Source: JAFGGT01 sp036733165 (GTDB taxonomy: Archaea > Methanobacteriota_B > Thermococci > Methanofastidiosales > NM3). Taken from it: a DNA stretch of 64,000 nt. The position numbers were made by a program, and so were the translations under genes. The stretch spans positions 1 through 64,000 of the forward strand of contig DAINBB010000001.1 in NCBI GenBank assembly GCA_036733165.1, read 5' to 3'. Shown here piece after piece: positions 42,640 through 51,073 of the stretch; the stretch's first letter is position 1; every line of letters begins with the position of its first letter. The notes under the pieces are model-generated. The model was not told the origin of the DNA, searched no databases, and was given only the letters and a program-made list of their open reading frames with translations.

Positions 42640-43482
42640 CTACTTCAGCTCCACAGGGTCCAGTTCCAGAACCATGTTGCCATTTGCGAAGATCCTTAAA
42701 AGATTATCCGACTCTGACAAGACGATGGCTATGGCGTTCGTTATCTTGGACATCCAAGCCGCCGACATGTGCCTGGCGCCAAGCCCCCTGGGCAGTTCTA
42801 TGCCCTCCTTGCCGCTTTCCAGATACCTGGCCGCGGCAACTATCTTTCCCTTGCCGCTGATGACGAAGGCACCGTCCAATCTGGAATATTCCTTAATCAT
42901 GCTGGTCACTATCTTGTTGGAAATCTCAACATAGCTGCCTTCAAACGGATTATATGTTATCTGGGTGGAGTGCTGCAGGACATCGCCCGAGTCGCCCACG
43001 ATGAACGTGGTGCCGACAGGTTTTCCCTCCCTACCCTTCTTGCCAAGCTGTATGGCTATCCTCAGGACATTATGGATGACCATGGGATCTATTTCGCTCG
43101 TGTAGGAAAGGATGGTGTAGATTCCGTTGTCGATGAGTGGTCTGGCCCTCAGCGTAAGGATCGCGTTGTCAGAATCAGAACCTGTGGTGTTGATGAAGAC
43201 CACCAGGTCCTCATTCCTGATAAGGCCCTCCTTCATGCCCCCGGCAATGGATATGTATGCTCGTTGGTACAGGTCAGGGATCTCCGTTGGAAGGAATATC
43301 ATCCTCTCCTTTCCATTGGAAAGCTTTGTATCGCTGATGACGACTATGGGGGCGATCTTACGATAGTTCGATATCTTGTGGGCATTGGTGAGGTCTTTTT
43401 TCGACTCTGCACAATACATTATCACATCCGCCTTTATCTCCCTTGCAAGGTCGAATCCTGTTCGCAATACGACTTTTTCCAT
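42640..43482 (-). CDS. dacZ: Diadenylate cyclase, DacZ-like (DisA_N domain)
   Basis: Protein of 280 residues making c-di-AMP. The N-terminal 150 residues are a pyruvate-kinase-like alpha-beta domain (VVISDTKLSNGKERMIFLPT). The C-terminal DAC domain has the DGA motif (LDGAFVISGKGKIVAAARYL) and the RHM segment in RGLGARHMSAAWMSKITNAI, close to the RHR motif. It is the archaeal DacZ layout. Pairing with MscS fits c-di-AMP osmoregulation, which is known in bacteria and proposed in archaea. Confidence 0.85.
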   Translation of the reverse strand: MEKVVLRTGFDLAREIKADVIMYCAESKKDLTNAHKISNYRKIAPIVVISDTKLSNGKERMIFLPTEIPDLYQRAYISIAGGMKEGLIRNEDLVVFINTTGSDSDNAILTLRARPLIDNGIYTILSYTSEIDPMVIHNVLRIAIQLGKKGREGKPVGTTFIVGDSGDVLQHSTQITYNPFEGSYVEISNKIVTSMIKEYSRLDGAFVISGKGKIVAAARYLESGKEGIELPRGLGARHMSAAWMSKITNAIAIVLSESDNLLRIFANGNMVLELDPVELK

Positions 43483-43483
43483 A

Positions 43484-44086
43484 CTATGACCTCTCCTGTT
43501 CTACGACCTCCCCATTTGGCGCGATCTCGGAGAAGACCTGTCCCGTGAACTTATAAATCTTTATATCATCTTCATTGAGCCAGCAATCCTGGGGTAGTCC
43601 TGCCTTGACACAAGTATGTGACAGGAACTCCTCTTTTCCCCAGTTCCATTCTATAGGCACCTGGGGAAGGAGCAGACCCTTCTGAAATCCCCTCTCTATG
43701 ATAAGCCCGTCCCTGCCGACCTCTATCTCATCAAGATATCCTTTGCCGCTCTTGCCCTTGATGAGAGACGGAGATGACAACACGGTGACCTCCACCAACA
43801 GACGGTCAATCTCGCTTGAAGAAACGGGATGGAAACGGGGATCCCTGGTCGCAGAGGCGATGCTGGCATCCAACAGTGAGTCTATTAGGGGATAGACCGG
43901 TTCAGGAAAACCTATGCAGCCGCGCAGATCTTTCCCTGGATATGTCTTCAGGGTAACGAATATCCCAGAATTGATCTTATATTTGTCATCGATCTCTCCG
44001 GTGTCGTAATCATCGCCCCTCAGATACGTCCTGATGCGCTCACGCGCCATTCTGACCAGTTCAGTGCCCTCTTTTAAACTCAACAT
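43484..44086 (-). CDS. AMMECR1 domain protein (AmmeMemoRadiSam system protein A)
   Basis: Protein of 200 residues, normal length for the archaeal family. Motifs: GIFVTLKTYPGKDLRGCIGF (family signature), YPLIDSLLDASIASATRDPR, and LLPQVPIEWNWGKEEFLSH. The family is linked to Memo and radical SAM proteins but its reaction is unknown; no partner lies adjacent. One base separates it from the diadenylate cyclase on the same strand. Confidence 0.92.
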   Translation of the reverse strand: MLSLKEGTELVRMARERIRTYLRGDDYDTGEIDDKYKINSGIFVTLKTYPGKDLRGCIGFPEPVYPLIDSLLDASIASATRDPRFHPVSSSEIDRLLVEVTVLSSPSLIKGKSGKGYLDEIEVGRDGLIIERGFQKGLLLPQVPIEWNWGKEEFLSHTCVKAGLPQDCWLNEDDIKIYKFTGQVFSEIAPNGEVVEQERS

Positions 44087-44195
44087 GGATATATTTCGAC
44101 AAAAGGGTAAAAAAATCTATTGCATGGCATCCGCCATCCCCTCTCAAAAAGTTCAGACGATATATCTATATATGGGTCTTCGAATTAATTGAACG

Positions 44196-45773
44196 TTGAA
44201 ACAGACTGTACTTGACACGATCATGGAGATCAGGGAGGAGATAGGCATGGATTACAGATCGCCTGTCATAGTCAGGGTCTCCAAAAGCAGGGGCACTCTC
44301 TTTATCGAGTGCGAGGACAGGGCGGACAAGAGCATCGTGATAGGAACCGGAGGTTGGGTGGTGGGAAAGCTCACAGGCAGGCTCAACCTAAAGGATATCA
44401 AGGTCGAGTCAAGGCTTGACAACATCGTGAGAACCAGGGACCTGATCAACTCCCTGAGGTCCTTGGATTCCTTGGAGAACGAGGAATTCGTGCATCTTTC
44501 AAAGGCGATCATACAGGGAAAGACACCTGAGGGCTGCAGAGTGTATGTCATGGGGGAGGAGATGATGTGGGCATGCGCAATGCTTGAGGACCTCGGTTGC
44601 AGTCCTGTGCTGCTACATACGGAATTCGTGCATGATAACGTGAAAGGGACCTACGGCGGCACAGAGTTCCGCAAGGTGAAGGCCCCCATTAGCCCCTATC
44701 CCGAAAGGCTTGAGGCAATGGTGTCCTCGGTCCTTGACGACCCGGGAGATGGGTCAGACCGGATATTTATGGGTCTTTTTGAGAAGACGCTGGAGGAAAG
44801 GGACGGCTCCATCCTTGTCAATCCGATGGAGTTCTATCGTATCGACCTTTGGCAGACAAGGAAATACTCAAGGAAAAGATTCAAGGAAAGGATATTTGAG
44901 CATTCCGATGAGAACAAGGGTTTCATGGTGCGCAAGGTGCTGGACTGGTGCTCCAATGGTTTGATAGAGCCCAACGACGCCGCAAGGATAATACACACCC
45001 ATTGGACAGACGGCACTCTTATCAATGTCGGACGGACGGACATGGACGGCTTCACAAGGAAATATAGGGTAAGGAACTCGCTGTCAAGGTCCAAAGAGGT
45101 GTCTGAGGACGTCCATCGAATCCTGAACAACTACCTTACTGGGAACAAAGATCATATCGGTCTGAGGGCCCTCATCGCTTGGTCTGGAGGCATTGACAGT
45201 TCGGCCTGCATAGAGGTAGCCCTGAAGGCAGGGCTTGAGGCGGACCTGGTAACCGTCAAGATGCCGTTCATCGACATGATTGAACTCAGGACAAGGGCGG
45301 GTGCCATGGGGCTCGAACTCGGGGAGTTGGAACTGCCGGAAAGATATCCCAACATCTGTAAGAGCGTCGAGTCCGGAAACATCCATCCATGCGGTCAATG
45401 CTCGTCCATGATAGAGGAGGCCATAAAGGAGTATGCCATCGGGAAAGGATATGACCTATTGATATTTGGGGACCTTCTCTCGGTCGGCTCCCAGTCGGTC
45501 CTTAGAGAAGATGGCCTGATATTGCTCAACCTTCCTGCGGCCCTTTCGCTTTCAAAGAGGGAGCTTATGACATTCTCGGAGGGACCAACTGAGATCAGTT
45601 TCGGATGCCCTCTTGTCAACATGGCGCATGGCATTAACAGGGACTCCCAGAGGATCTCCATCCAGAGGGTGCTAAGGGAACTGAGGGCCGGGATGCTGGA
45701 CAATGAGCTGGCCCTGGAGCTTATAAATGACATCAAGACGCCCCCAGAAAGATATATATATGATATTTCTTAA
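44196..45773 (+). CDS. PP-loop ATP pyrophosphatase family protein with N-terminal KH-like domain
   Basis: Protein of 525 residues. Residues about 1-75 (VIVRVSKSRGTLFIECEDRA, then IGTGGWVVGKLTGRL) resemble a KH-type RNA-binding domain. The C-terminal half has the PP-loop AWSGGIDSSACIEVALKAG at about residue 330, an adenylating motif used in tRNA thiolation, lysidine or queuosine enzymes. CGQCSSM follows, then LLIFGDLLSVGSQS. A tRNA-modifying role is plausible but the reaction is not recognised. The start is TTG 44196, without strong ribosome site; TATA-like atctatatat lies about 30 bases upstream. Confidence 0.65.
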   Translation: MKQTVLDTIMEIREEIGMDYRSPVIVRVSKSRGTLFIECEDRADKSIVIGTGGWVVGKLTGRLNLKDIKVESRLDNIVRTRDLINSLRSLDSLENEEFVHLSKAIIQGKTPEGCRVYVMGEEMMWACAMLEDLGCSPVLLHTEFVHDNVKGTYGGTEFRKVKAPISPYPERLEAMVSSVLDDPGDGSDRIFMGLFEKTLEERDGSILVNPMEFYRIDLWQTRKYSRKRFKERIFEHSDENKGFMVRKVLDWCSNGLIEPNDAARIIHTHWTDGTLINVGRTDMDGFTRKYRVRNSLSRSKEVSEDVHRILNNYLTGNKDHIGLRALIAWSGGIDSSACIEVALKAGLEADLVTVKMPFIDMIELRTRAGAMGLELGELELPERYPNICKSVESGNIHPCGQCSSMIEEAIKEYAIGKGYDLLIFGDLLSVGSQSVLREDGLILLNLPAALSLSKRELMTFSEGPTEISFGCPLVNMAHGINRDSQRISIQRVLRELRAGMLDNELALELINDIKTPPERYIYDIS

Positions 45774-45796
45774 TGTAGTTGGAGCTATGTGATGGC

Positions 45797-46054
45797 ATGA
45801 GGTACTCGAATATACAGTACTACAAGGACTATTCCATCCTAAAGGTAAGGCAGAGCATAAAAAGGCTTTATATCGGCAGGATACTGTTCTCCCTAGGTAT
45901 AATACTGTTTCTTGCCAGCCTGTTGATGGACATAACGGACACGACCCTCTATCTGAGCGAATCCTTGGCACCGTTCACCAACAACATAACGATGATGTTG
46001 TATTCCTCAACGATGCTGTTGGTCTCCATGATAATACTCATCGTTCATAGATGA
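45797..46054 (+). CDS. Small membrane protein, unknown function
   Basis: Protein of 85 residues with two membrane helices (IGRILFSLGIILFLASLLMDI and MLYSSTMLLVSMIILIVHR), basic N terminus (KVRQSIKRLY). No known family. ATG 45797 is used because GGAGC and a short spacer precede it in the region. It overlaps the end of the MtaB gene by ten bases tail to tail. Confidence 0.5.
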   Translation: MRYSNIQYYKDYSILKVRQSIKRLYIGRILFSLGIILFLASLLMDITDTTLYLSESLAPFTNNITMMLYSSTMLLVSMIILIVHR

Positions 46055-47289
46055 TCGTTCGCCAGAAGGTATGTCGAAGTGGACCCTTCGATCTTCACTT
46101 TTTTGAACTCGCCTATATTTCCCTCGCATATCACTGGTTTATAGTTGTCCATTCTGCCCACCATGTGCCTCTTTTTGCCCTTGTCGGTTATCAGCACTTC
46201 AACATGATTGCCGACATAACCAAGATTGATCTCGCGGGATATCTTGTGTACAAGCCTTGAAATGACCCTTGACCTGTCCTTCTTTATCCTGTCGGGGAAC
46301 TGCTCCATTTCTGCCGCCGCAGTACCCGGCCTGGAAGAATAGCGCGTGATGTTGACCTTGTCCGGGCGGCAGGCCAATATGAGGTCCAGGCTTTCCTGGA
46401 AGTCCTCCTCCGTCTCCCCGGGGAATCCAACGATGATGTCTGTCGCAAGATATATGTCAGGAAATCTCTGTCTGAACTCATCAACGATGTTGAGGAAGGT
46501 CCCGGTGGTGTACATGCGCCCCATCAGCTCAAGTATCCTGTCTGACCCCGACTGCACGGGGAGATGAAGGAACTTGAAGACCTTGCTGTCGTCAAAGCAA
46601 TCTATCAGTGCGTTCAAAAGGCCGTTGGCGTGGTTTGGGTTCATCATGCCCACCCTCAATCTGAACTTCCCATCGAGTGCTGTGAGGGAATTTATCAGCG
46701 AAGGAAGGTCCGTGCCTATGTCCTGACCATAGCATCCCGTGTCCTGGGACGTCAACAGGAACTCCTTATACCCCATACCAAGCAGCCTCGAGACATTATC
46801 GGCTATGTCTTCGGGAGAGTAGCTCCTGAGCTCCCCTCTCGCAAATCTCGTTGCGCAGTATGTGCAGGAACCTTTGCAGCCGAGAGATATCGGGACTATC
46901 GCCGTGGCCCCGCTCTGTAGCTGTGGCAGTGGCCTGGGATTCTCGATCTCATGCCTGTATATCCTGACCTTGCTTCCTTCCATGACGGCTTCGACCACCT
47001 CTGCAATGTCGCGTATCTGGTCGGGGCCCACTATCGCATCCACCTCGGCAGGTATGGAATCTGGGTCTATGAAAGGGAGGCATCCGGCAACTATGACCTT
47101 CTTCTTCTCCAATGAGGCCCTTATGTCCTTCAACACCCTGTGCTGTGTCTGTGCCTTCACGCCGCATGTGTTGAAAATGACAATGTCGGCGGCCTCCTCA
47201 TTATCAGTGATTATATCCTTTAACAGATAGGCCATGGCCTGGCTGTCACTTTTGTTGAAGGTGCAGCCATAGGTCCTGATATATATCAT
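46045..47289 (-). CDS. tRNA t6A37 methylthiotransferase, MtaB/CDKAL1 type
   Basis: Radical SAM enzyme adding a methylthio group to t6A37; 414 residues. It binds two Fe-S clusters: YGCTFNKSD, FNTCGVKAQT and VAGCLPFID hold the N-terminal cluster, CKGSCTYCATRFARGELRS the radical cluster. The C-terminal TRAM-like domain is VEVLITDKGKKRHMVGRMDN. This matches the archaeal/eukaryotic MtaB-like group. It follows a small membrane protein gene by eight bases. Confidence 0.92.
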   Translation of the reverse strand: MIYIRTYGCTFNKSDSQAMAYLLKDIITDNEEAADIVIFNTCGVKAQTQHRVLKDIRASLEKKKVIVAGCLPFIDPDSIPAEVDAIVGPDQIRDIAEVVEAVMEGSKVRIYRHEIENPRPLPQLQSGATAIVPISLGCKGSCTYCATRFARGELRSYSPEDIADNVSRLLGMGYKEFLLTSQDTGCYGQDIGTDLPSLINSLTALDGKFRLRVGMMNPNHANGLLNALIDCFDDSKVFKFLHLPVQSGSDRILELMGRMYTTGTFLNIVDEFRQRFPDIYLATDIIVGFPGETEEDFQESLDLILACRPDKVNITRYSSRPGTAAAEMEQFPDRIKKDRSRVISRLVHKISREINLGYVGNHVEVLITDKGKKRHMVGRMDNYKPVICEGNIGEFKKVKIEGSTSTYLLANDHL

Positions 47290-47297
47290 AAGACAAC

Positions 47298-47543
47298 CTA
47301 CAATACATTTGGCAAGATGGCAAGAACAAGGTATATGCAGAATATCACTAACAGCACGTCGACTATCTTCTTTGTGAAGTCAAATCCCAGTCTCAACAAC
47401 GCCAATAGTATGACCAGACTGAATATGCCCACGGCCTCCGGCGGCACCACGCCCTCGCTGGCGGCCGATATCTCCGATGCTATTGATTCTGCTAGGTCGA
47501 ACATAACGCTAACAATGTTGGTCAGCAGTTCTATTGGGTCCAT
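47298..47543 (-). CDS. Small membrane protein, 81 residues, unknown function
   Basis: The translation has one amphipathic N-terminal helix (MDPIELLTNIVSVMFDLAES) and two hydrophobic segments (GIFSLVILLALLRLGFDF, VDVLLVIFCIYLVLAILP). No known family is recognised. It lies just upstream of MtaB on the same strand, so a shared message is possible. Start ATG 47543, with only a weak ribosome site. Confidence 0.55.
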   Translation of the reverse strand: MDPIELLTNIVSVMFDLAESIASEISAASEGVVPPEAVGIFSLVILLALLRLGFDFTKKIVDVLLVIFCIYLVLAILPNVL

Positions 47544-47677
47544 ATATTAAGATTGATGTATAGTTTAAAAAAGTTTTTTGTAAGATACATCCTGCCGGAC
47601 ATCCTTACATGACATCGTTGAACGGTTATGCGACCTCAAGATTCTCAATAAAGTTTTAGTGGATGTTCCATCTTAAG

Positions 47678-47902
47678 CTATATCCTGAGATTCTCGTCGA
47701 TTATCTTGATCCAGTTGAGATATGAATTGAAAGTGCCCCTGATGGCGTTGATGTCCTCGCCTTCGATAGTTATATAGAGGCGGTCTCCCTCCAGGGAGAT
47801 GCTGGACCTTGTCTTCTTGTATGGCACAGATTCTATCTCGGGAGTCAGTGCCTCATAGAACTTTTTTGCATTGGGGTCGTCAAGCTCTATCCTCATCTGC
47901 AT
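47678..47902 (-). CDS. KEOPS complex subunit Pcc1
   Basis: Small dimerising subunit of KEOPS, which installs t6A37 on tRNAs with Kae1 and Bud32; 74 residues. Sequence marks: MRIELDDPNAKKFYEALTPE, TRSSISLEGDRLYITIEGED, and NAIRGTFNSYLNWIKIIDE. It overlaps the Brix gene by 23 bases and ends the exosome superoperon. MtaB, which modifies the KEOPS product, is encoded 400 bases away on the same strand. Confidence 0.85.
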   Translation of the reverse strand: MQMRIELDDPNAKKFYEALTPEIESVPYKKTRSSISLEGDRLYITIEGEDINAIRGTFNSYLNWIKIIDENLRI

Positions 47903-48401
47903 TCCGTCTCACCCTTATCTGCGGCCCTATGGGCCTTTGGGAAATGTCATTCCTGATGAAGTCCAGTGCAAAGACCTCATCCTTTTTGGTGATCATGATC
48001 GTCAGGAGCGAATCAACGTCCCTGCTGGCGTTGAAGACCTCCATGATAGTCTTTAGAAGCCCGCTGTCGTGTTCGTCGATGACGCCTATCGGGACATCCT
48101 CGTTGAGGGGTGGCACCTTAACATCCAGTCCCATGTCCTTCCTAGTCCTGACGGTGATGTCGATGTATCTTGACCACTCCATGCCCCTGGACGGGTCCAT
48201 GGAGGACAACCTGAACGGATTGCCATCCCTGGTCTCTATGATCAGTATCCTCTCATGGGCGTTCCTTAGACCAATGTCGATTATGTCCCTGATGCTCTTC
48301 TTGCCCCTTACCAGATAATCACAAAAAGGTAGGACAGAGGCCAGCTCCCGACAAAAGATCCTCGTTCGCTGGCTTGTACGTCTTGAGGTAGTAAGCAGCA
48401 T
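47880..48401 (-). CDS. Brix-domain rRNA processing protein (Imp4-like)
   Basis: Brix-domain protein of about 173 residues. LLTTSRRTSQRTRIFCRELA and YLVRGKKSIRDIIDIGLRN open the domain, followed by RILIIETRDGNPFRLSS. Members bind pre-rRNA during ribosome maturation. The start ATG at 48401 overlaps the rpoP stop (TGATG), and the gene also overlaps pcc1, giving tight coupling in the superoperon. Confidence 0.88.
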   Translation of the reverse strand: MLLTTSRRTSQRTRIFCRELASVLPFCDYLVRGKKSIRDIIDIGLRNAHERILIIETRDGNPFRLSSMDPSRGMEWSRYIDITVRTRKDMGLDVKVPPLNEDVPIGVIDEHDSGLLKTIMEVFNASRDVDSLLTIMITKKDEVFALDFIRNDISQRPIGPQIRVRRNADEDRA

Positions 48402-48628
48402 CAGATACAACCGACACGCTTGGATTGTTTGGGCCTAAGCTTTATGAGGACCCTTCCTCCGCAGTATGGACATTTGATGCCCTGAACATTGTCAAGGTCG
48501 TTCAAACTAAGTTCCTTCCTGCATTCCCTGTTGATGCATTTGTACATCTTCTCGTCCCTGTCTATGACAGGCCTAACGAGCTCCACAGGCTCTTCTTCAA
48601 TGAACTCTTCAGTGTGTTCATCATTCAT
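48401..48628 (-). CDS. rpoP: RNA polymerase subunit P (Rpb12 homologue)
   Basis: Zinc-ribbon subunit of archaeal RNA polymerase, 75 residues. The zinc site is YKCINRECRKE and GIKCPYCGGRVLIKLRP, the C-terminal RP being the family signature. The N-terminal acidic tail of about 25 residues is longer than in many homologues. It overlaps rpl37ae upstream by eight bases, as in other archaeal superoperons. Confidence 0.92.
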   Translation of the reverse strand: MNDEHTEEFIEEEPVELVRPVIDRDEKMYKCINRECRKELSLNDLDNVQGIKCPYCGGRVLIKLRPKQSKRVGCI

Positions 48629-48884
48629 TCTTATCTACCTCTGAAAGCCCCGTAATGACGCGTTTCGCAGTCTTGCCAGAGGGTGTCTGAGGCACATATG
48701 CCCCCCCTGCAAACTTTGCGCCACACTTACGGCACTCCCAAACGGAGGTACTTGTCCTCCTTACGGACTTCCTACCGCATGTTGGGCATGGATGGTCCTG
48801 TTTCATTCTCTTCTCAACGGCAAGGACCCTCTTCCTGATCTTCCTACCGTATCTGCTACCAAATCTTCCTACACTGCCGCCCAT
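48621..48884 (-). CDS. rpl37ae: Ribosomal protein L37Ae
   Basis: Zinc-binding large-subunit protein of about 87 residues. Start ATG 48884 (MGGSVGRFGSRYGRKIRKRV). The zinc finger is CPTCGRKSVRR and WECRKCGAKFAGGAYVP, followed by the basic end. It sits between rrp42 and rpoP as in the conserved archaeal exosome operon. Confidence 0.94.
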   Translation of the reverse strand: MGGSVGRFGSRYGRKIRKRVLAVEKRMKQDHPCPTCGRKSVRRTSTSVWECRKCGAKFAGGAYVPQTPSGKTAKRVITGLSEVDKNE

Positions 48885-48889
48885 TTCAA

Positions 48890-49687
48890 TCACTCAGCTT
48901 CTTCAATGGCCTTTAGGATCTTCTCCCTGTTCTCCTGACCCTTGATCTTGGCCAGTCTTACAGCTTCCATAACCTCTTCCAATTTAAAGCTTCCGTCTAT
49001 TCCTTTCTGCATGGCAACAACATTGCCATCCTCGTCTGTAGACACTGTTATCCTTGAGGCCATGATCTTCTCCTCGTCCTTTTGGGGATCTACGAGAAGC
49101 TTGCCGCCGATCTTGGCTATTGTGCAGGTGACGGGTACCTTTCTCAGGGGCAGGGATTCTATCTCATCGGTTGGGTTCCCCTCCGCGTTGTATATGGGCA
49201 TCTTTGCGCACTTCAAAGCAGTGATGGCCCCAATGCCGCAGGCGTCCAATAGATTTCCGCCATCATCGAGCACCTGTATGTCCACGAAGACGATCCTGAC
49301 GAGCTCGCCTGGCACGATGCATAGCTTTCCGGTGTCCAAGGCCTTGGATTCCCTGATCCCCCTGTCGACCACTCTGGCCAGCTCTATGGCGTCCTCTCCG
49401 GGCGGGCCCGATTCAAACTCTGGTGATGCCAATGGGGGAAGCTCGGCTGATGTTGTCATTACCCCCTCGTTGGGGATGTCTGGGAACGGTGTGCCCACAT
49501 CGTACTTGACACCAACTATGACCTTGGTAGCGCCAAGTTCCACATAGGCCGAACCTTCTGCCTTCTTTATGTAATTTGGGATTATCTTGAGTTCCCTATA
49601 CTCGTCTGGAGCCCTCTCATCCAACCTTTTGCCCTCAATGGCAAGGTTGTTGATATATTCCCTTTTGATGTTGGCTATAGCATCCAT
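48890..49687 (-). CDS. rrp42: Exosome complex subunit Rrp42
   Basis: RNase PH-fold subunit that is structural, not catalytic; about 265 residues. GKRLDERAPDEYRELKIIPN, SAYVELGATKVIVGVKYDVG, and LDDGGNLLDACGIGAITALK where the catalytic aspartate motif of Rrp41 is missing. It alternates with Rrp41 in the hexameric ring. ATG 49687 (MDAIANIKREY) has GGTGATT upstream. It overlaps the end of Rrp41 in the adjacent start region. Confidence 0.95.
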   Translation of the reverse strand: MDAIANIKREYINNLAIEGKRLDERAPDEYRELKIIPNYIKKAEGSAYVELGATKVIVGVKYDVGTPFPDIPNEGVMTTSAELPPLASPEFESGPPGEDAIELARVVDRGIRESKALDTGKLCIVPGELVRIVFVDIQVLDDGGNLLDACGIGAITALKCAKMPIYNAEGNPTDEIESLPLRKVPVTCTIAKIGGKLLVDPQKDEEKIMASRITVSTDEDGNVVAMQKGIDGSFKLEEVMEAVRLAKIKGQENREKILKAIEEAE

Positions 49688-49688
49688 T

Positions 49689-50369
49689 TCAATCACCATA
49701 CTTTGACTTAAGGGCGTCCATCTGCATCTGATAAATGGACTTGCATCCCTTTATTGCAAGACTCAAAGCCTCATCAACCTCTTCTTCGGTCATTATTCCG
49801 TCCATTTGCAGAAGCGTGATGTCCTCTGTCCTTGACAGTATGGCCAATGGCACATCCGCCTGGCCACTGTTGTCCTCTTCCTTACAGAGGTCCAATACTA
49901 TCTGGTCGTCGACCTTGCCCGAGGCGCAAGCGGATACAAGTCCCCTCATTGGTATGCCTGCATCCACCAGTGCAAGGGTGGCCGCGGTTATGCCTGCACA
50001 TCTTGTACCGGCGTCCGCCTGCATCACATCGACCAAAACCTCGATCATTGAATTGGGGTAATCCTCGAGTATTATGGCCGGTGCCAAGGCGCCTGCCATG
50101 ACCTTGCCGATCTCGACCGACCTTCTGTCCGGACCCGGTCTCTTCCTGTCCTCCACAGAAAAAGGCGCCATGCTGTACTTGCACCTGAGGTAGGCCTTGT
50201 CATTCCTCGCAAGGAATCTAGGGATGACCTCCTTAGGACCATAAACTGCAGCATATACCTTGTTATTTCCCCACTCAACGTAAGCAGACCCGTCTGCTCT
50301 GTTCAGGACGCCTACCTCCATCTTCACCGTCCTGAGCTCATCATTCTTTCTTCCATCACATCTCGTCAT
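49689..50369 (-). CDS. rrp41: Exosome complex subunit Rrp41 (catalytic)
   Basis: Phosphorolytic 3'-5' exoribonuclease subunit, about 226 residues. MTRCDGRKNDELRTVKMEVG, SAYVEWGNNKVYAAVYGPKE, the RNA-binding RKRPGPDRRSVEIGKV, and the active-site block VLVDVMQADAGTRCAGITAA. Start ATG 50369 follows AAGGTGATC. It overlaps the end of rrp4 by 14 bases, so translation is coupled. Confidence 0.96.
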   Translation of the reverse strand: MTRCDGRKNDELRTVKMEVGVLNRADGSAYVEWGNNKVYAAVYGPKEVIPRFLARNDKAYLRCKYSMAPFSVEDRKRPGPDRRSVEIGKVMAGALAPAIILEDYPNSMIEVLVDVMQADAGTRCAGITAATLALVDAGIPMRGLVSACASGKVDDQIVLDLCKEEDNSGQADVPLAILSRTEDITLLQMDGIMTEEEVDEALSLAIKGCKSIYQMQMDALKSKYGD

Positions 50370-51072
50370 TGTGATCACCTTCAACCTCAATCTCCTTAAT
50401 CTGCGACTCTAAGTATTCCTTTGTCTTATCTGTCAATCCAGATGAGTGGGCCTGATTGTTAATCATCTCTATCGTCCTCTTGATGAGGTCCTCCATTCCG
50501 CTCGTAGCCTTTACCCATACAAGCCCATTCTGTCCAACAAGTATCTTGGACCTGGTCAACTGCTTTATCATGTATATCATCGAACCTTTCTTGCCTATAA
50601 GCCTGGGGACCCTCGTTGGTTTTATCTCCACAAGCGCGCCGCCCCTAAGCTTGCCATAGGGCATGGACTTTGTAAACAGGTTCGAGTTATATATCTCATC
50701 TACATAGTCTACCTTTGCAAATATCAGGTCCCCAACGTCATACACCTTTGACAGATCCTCTATCCTGTCATGAAGTGCGCTCTTTGGGTCCAAGGATGCC
50801 AGATAAGCTGAATTAATGTCAACTAGCCACTTCCCGGCCAGCACCTTCTCTATCCTGCCAATGACGGTGTCCCCCTCTTTGGGGAGGTACTTGCCTTCCA
50901 GAGGTACTACCCTTACCTGCTTTCTCTCCTCGTTGAAGTAGAAAAGACCCAGCATGGTTGAGAATATCTCCTCACCCTCCCTGGTCACACCGCCTCCAAG
51001 GGAATATTTGCCTTTTGCCAACAAGGTGCCTGGCACGACAAGTTCCCTCTCACCGACCATTATCTCCATCAT
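50356..51072 (-). CDS. rrp4: Exosome complex RNA-binding subunit Rrp4
   Basis: Cap protein that feeds RNA into the exosome ring; 238 residues. S1 domain (GDTVIGRIEKVLAGKWLVDI) flanked by an N-terminal barrel, then a KH domain with the conserved GKKGSMIYMIKQLTRSKILV. The acidic end EIEVEGDHNDEM is like other archaeal Rrp4. It follows SBDS by one base. The start may be ATG 51072 or ATG 51060. Confidence 0.95.
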   Translation of the reverse strand: MMEIMVGERELVVPGTLLAKGKYSLGGGVTREGEEIFSTMLGLFYFNEERKQVRVVPLEGKYLPKEGDTVIGRIEKVLAGKWLVDINSAYLASLDPKSALHDRIEDLSKVYDVGDLIFAKVDYVDEIYNSNLFTKSMPYGKLRGGALVEIKPTRVPRLIGKKGSMIYMIKQLTRSKILVGQNGLVWVKATSGMEDLIKRTIEMINNQAHSSGLTDKTKEYLESQIKEIEVEGDHNDEM

Positions 51073-51073
51073 A

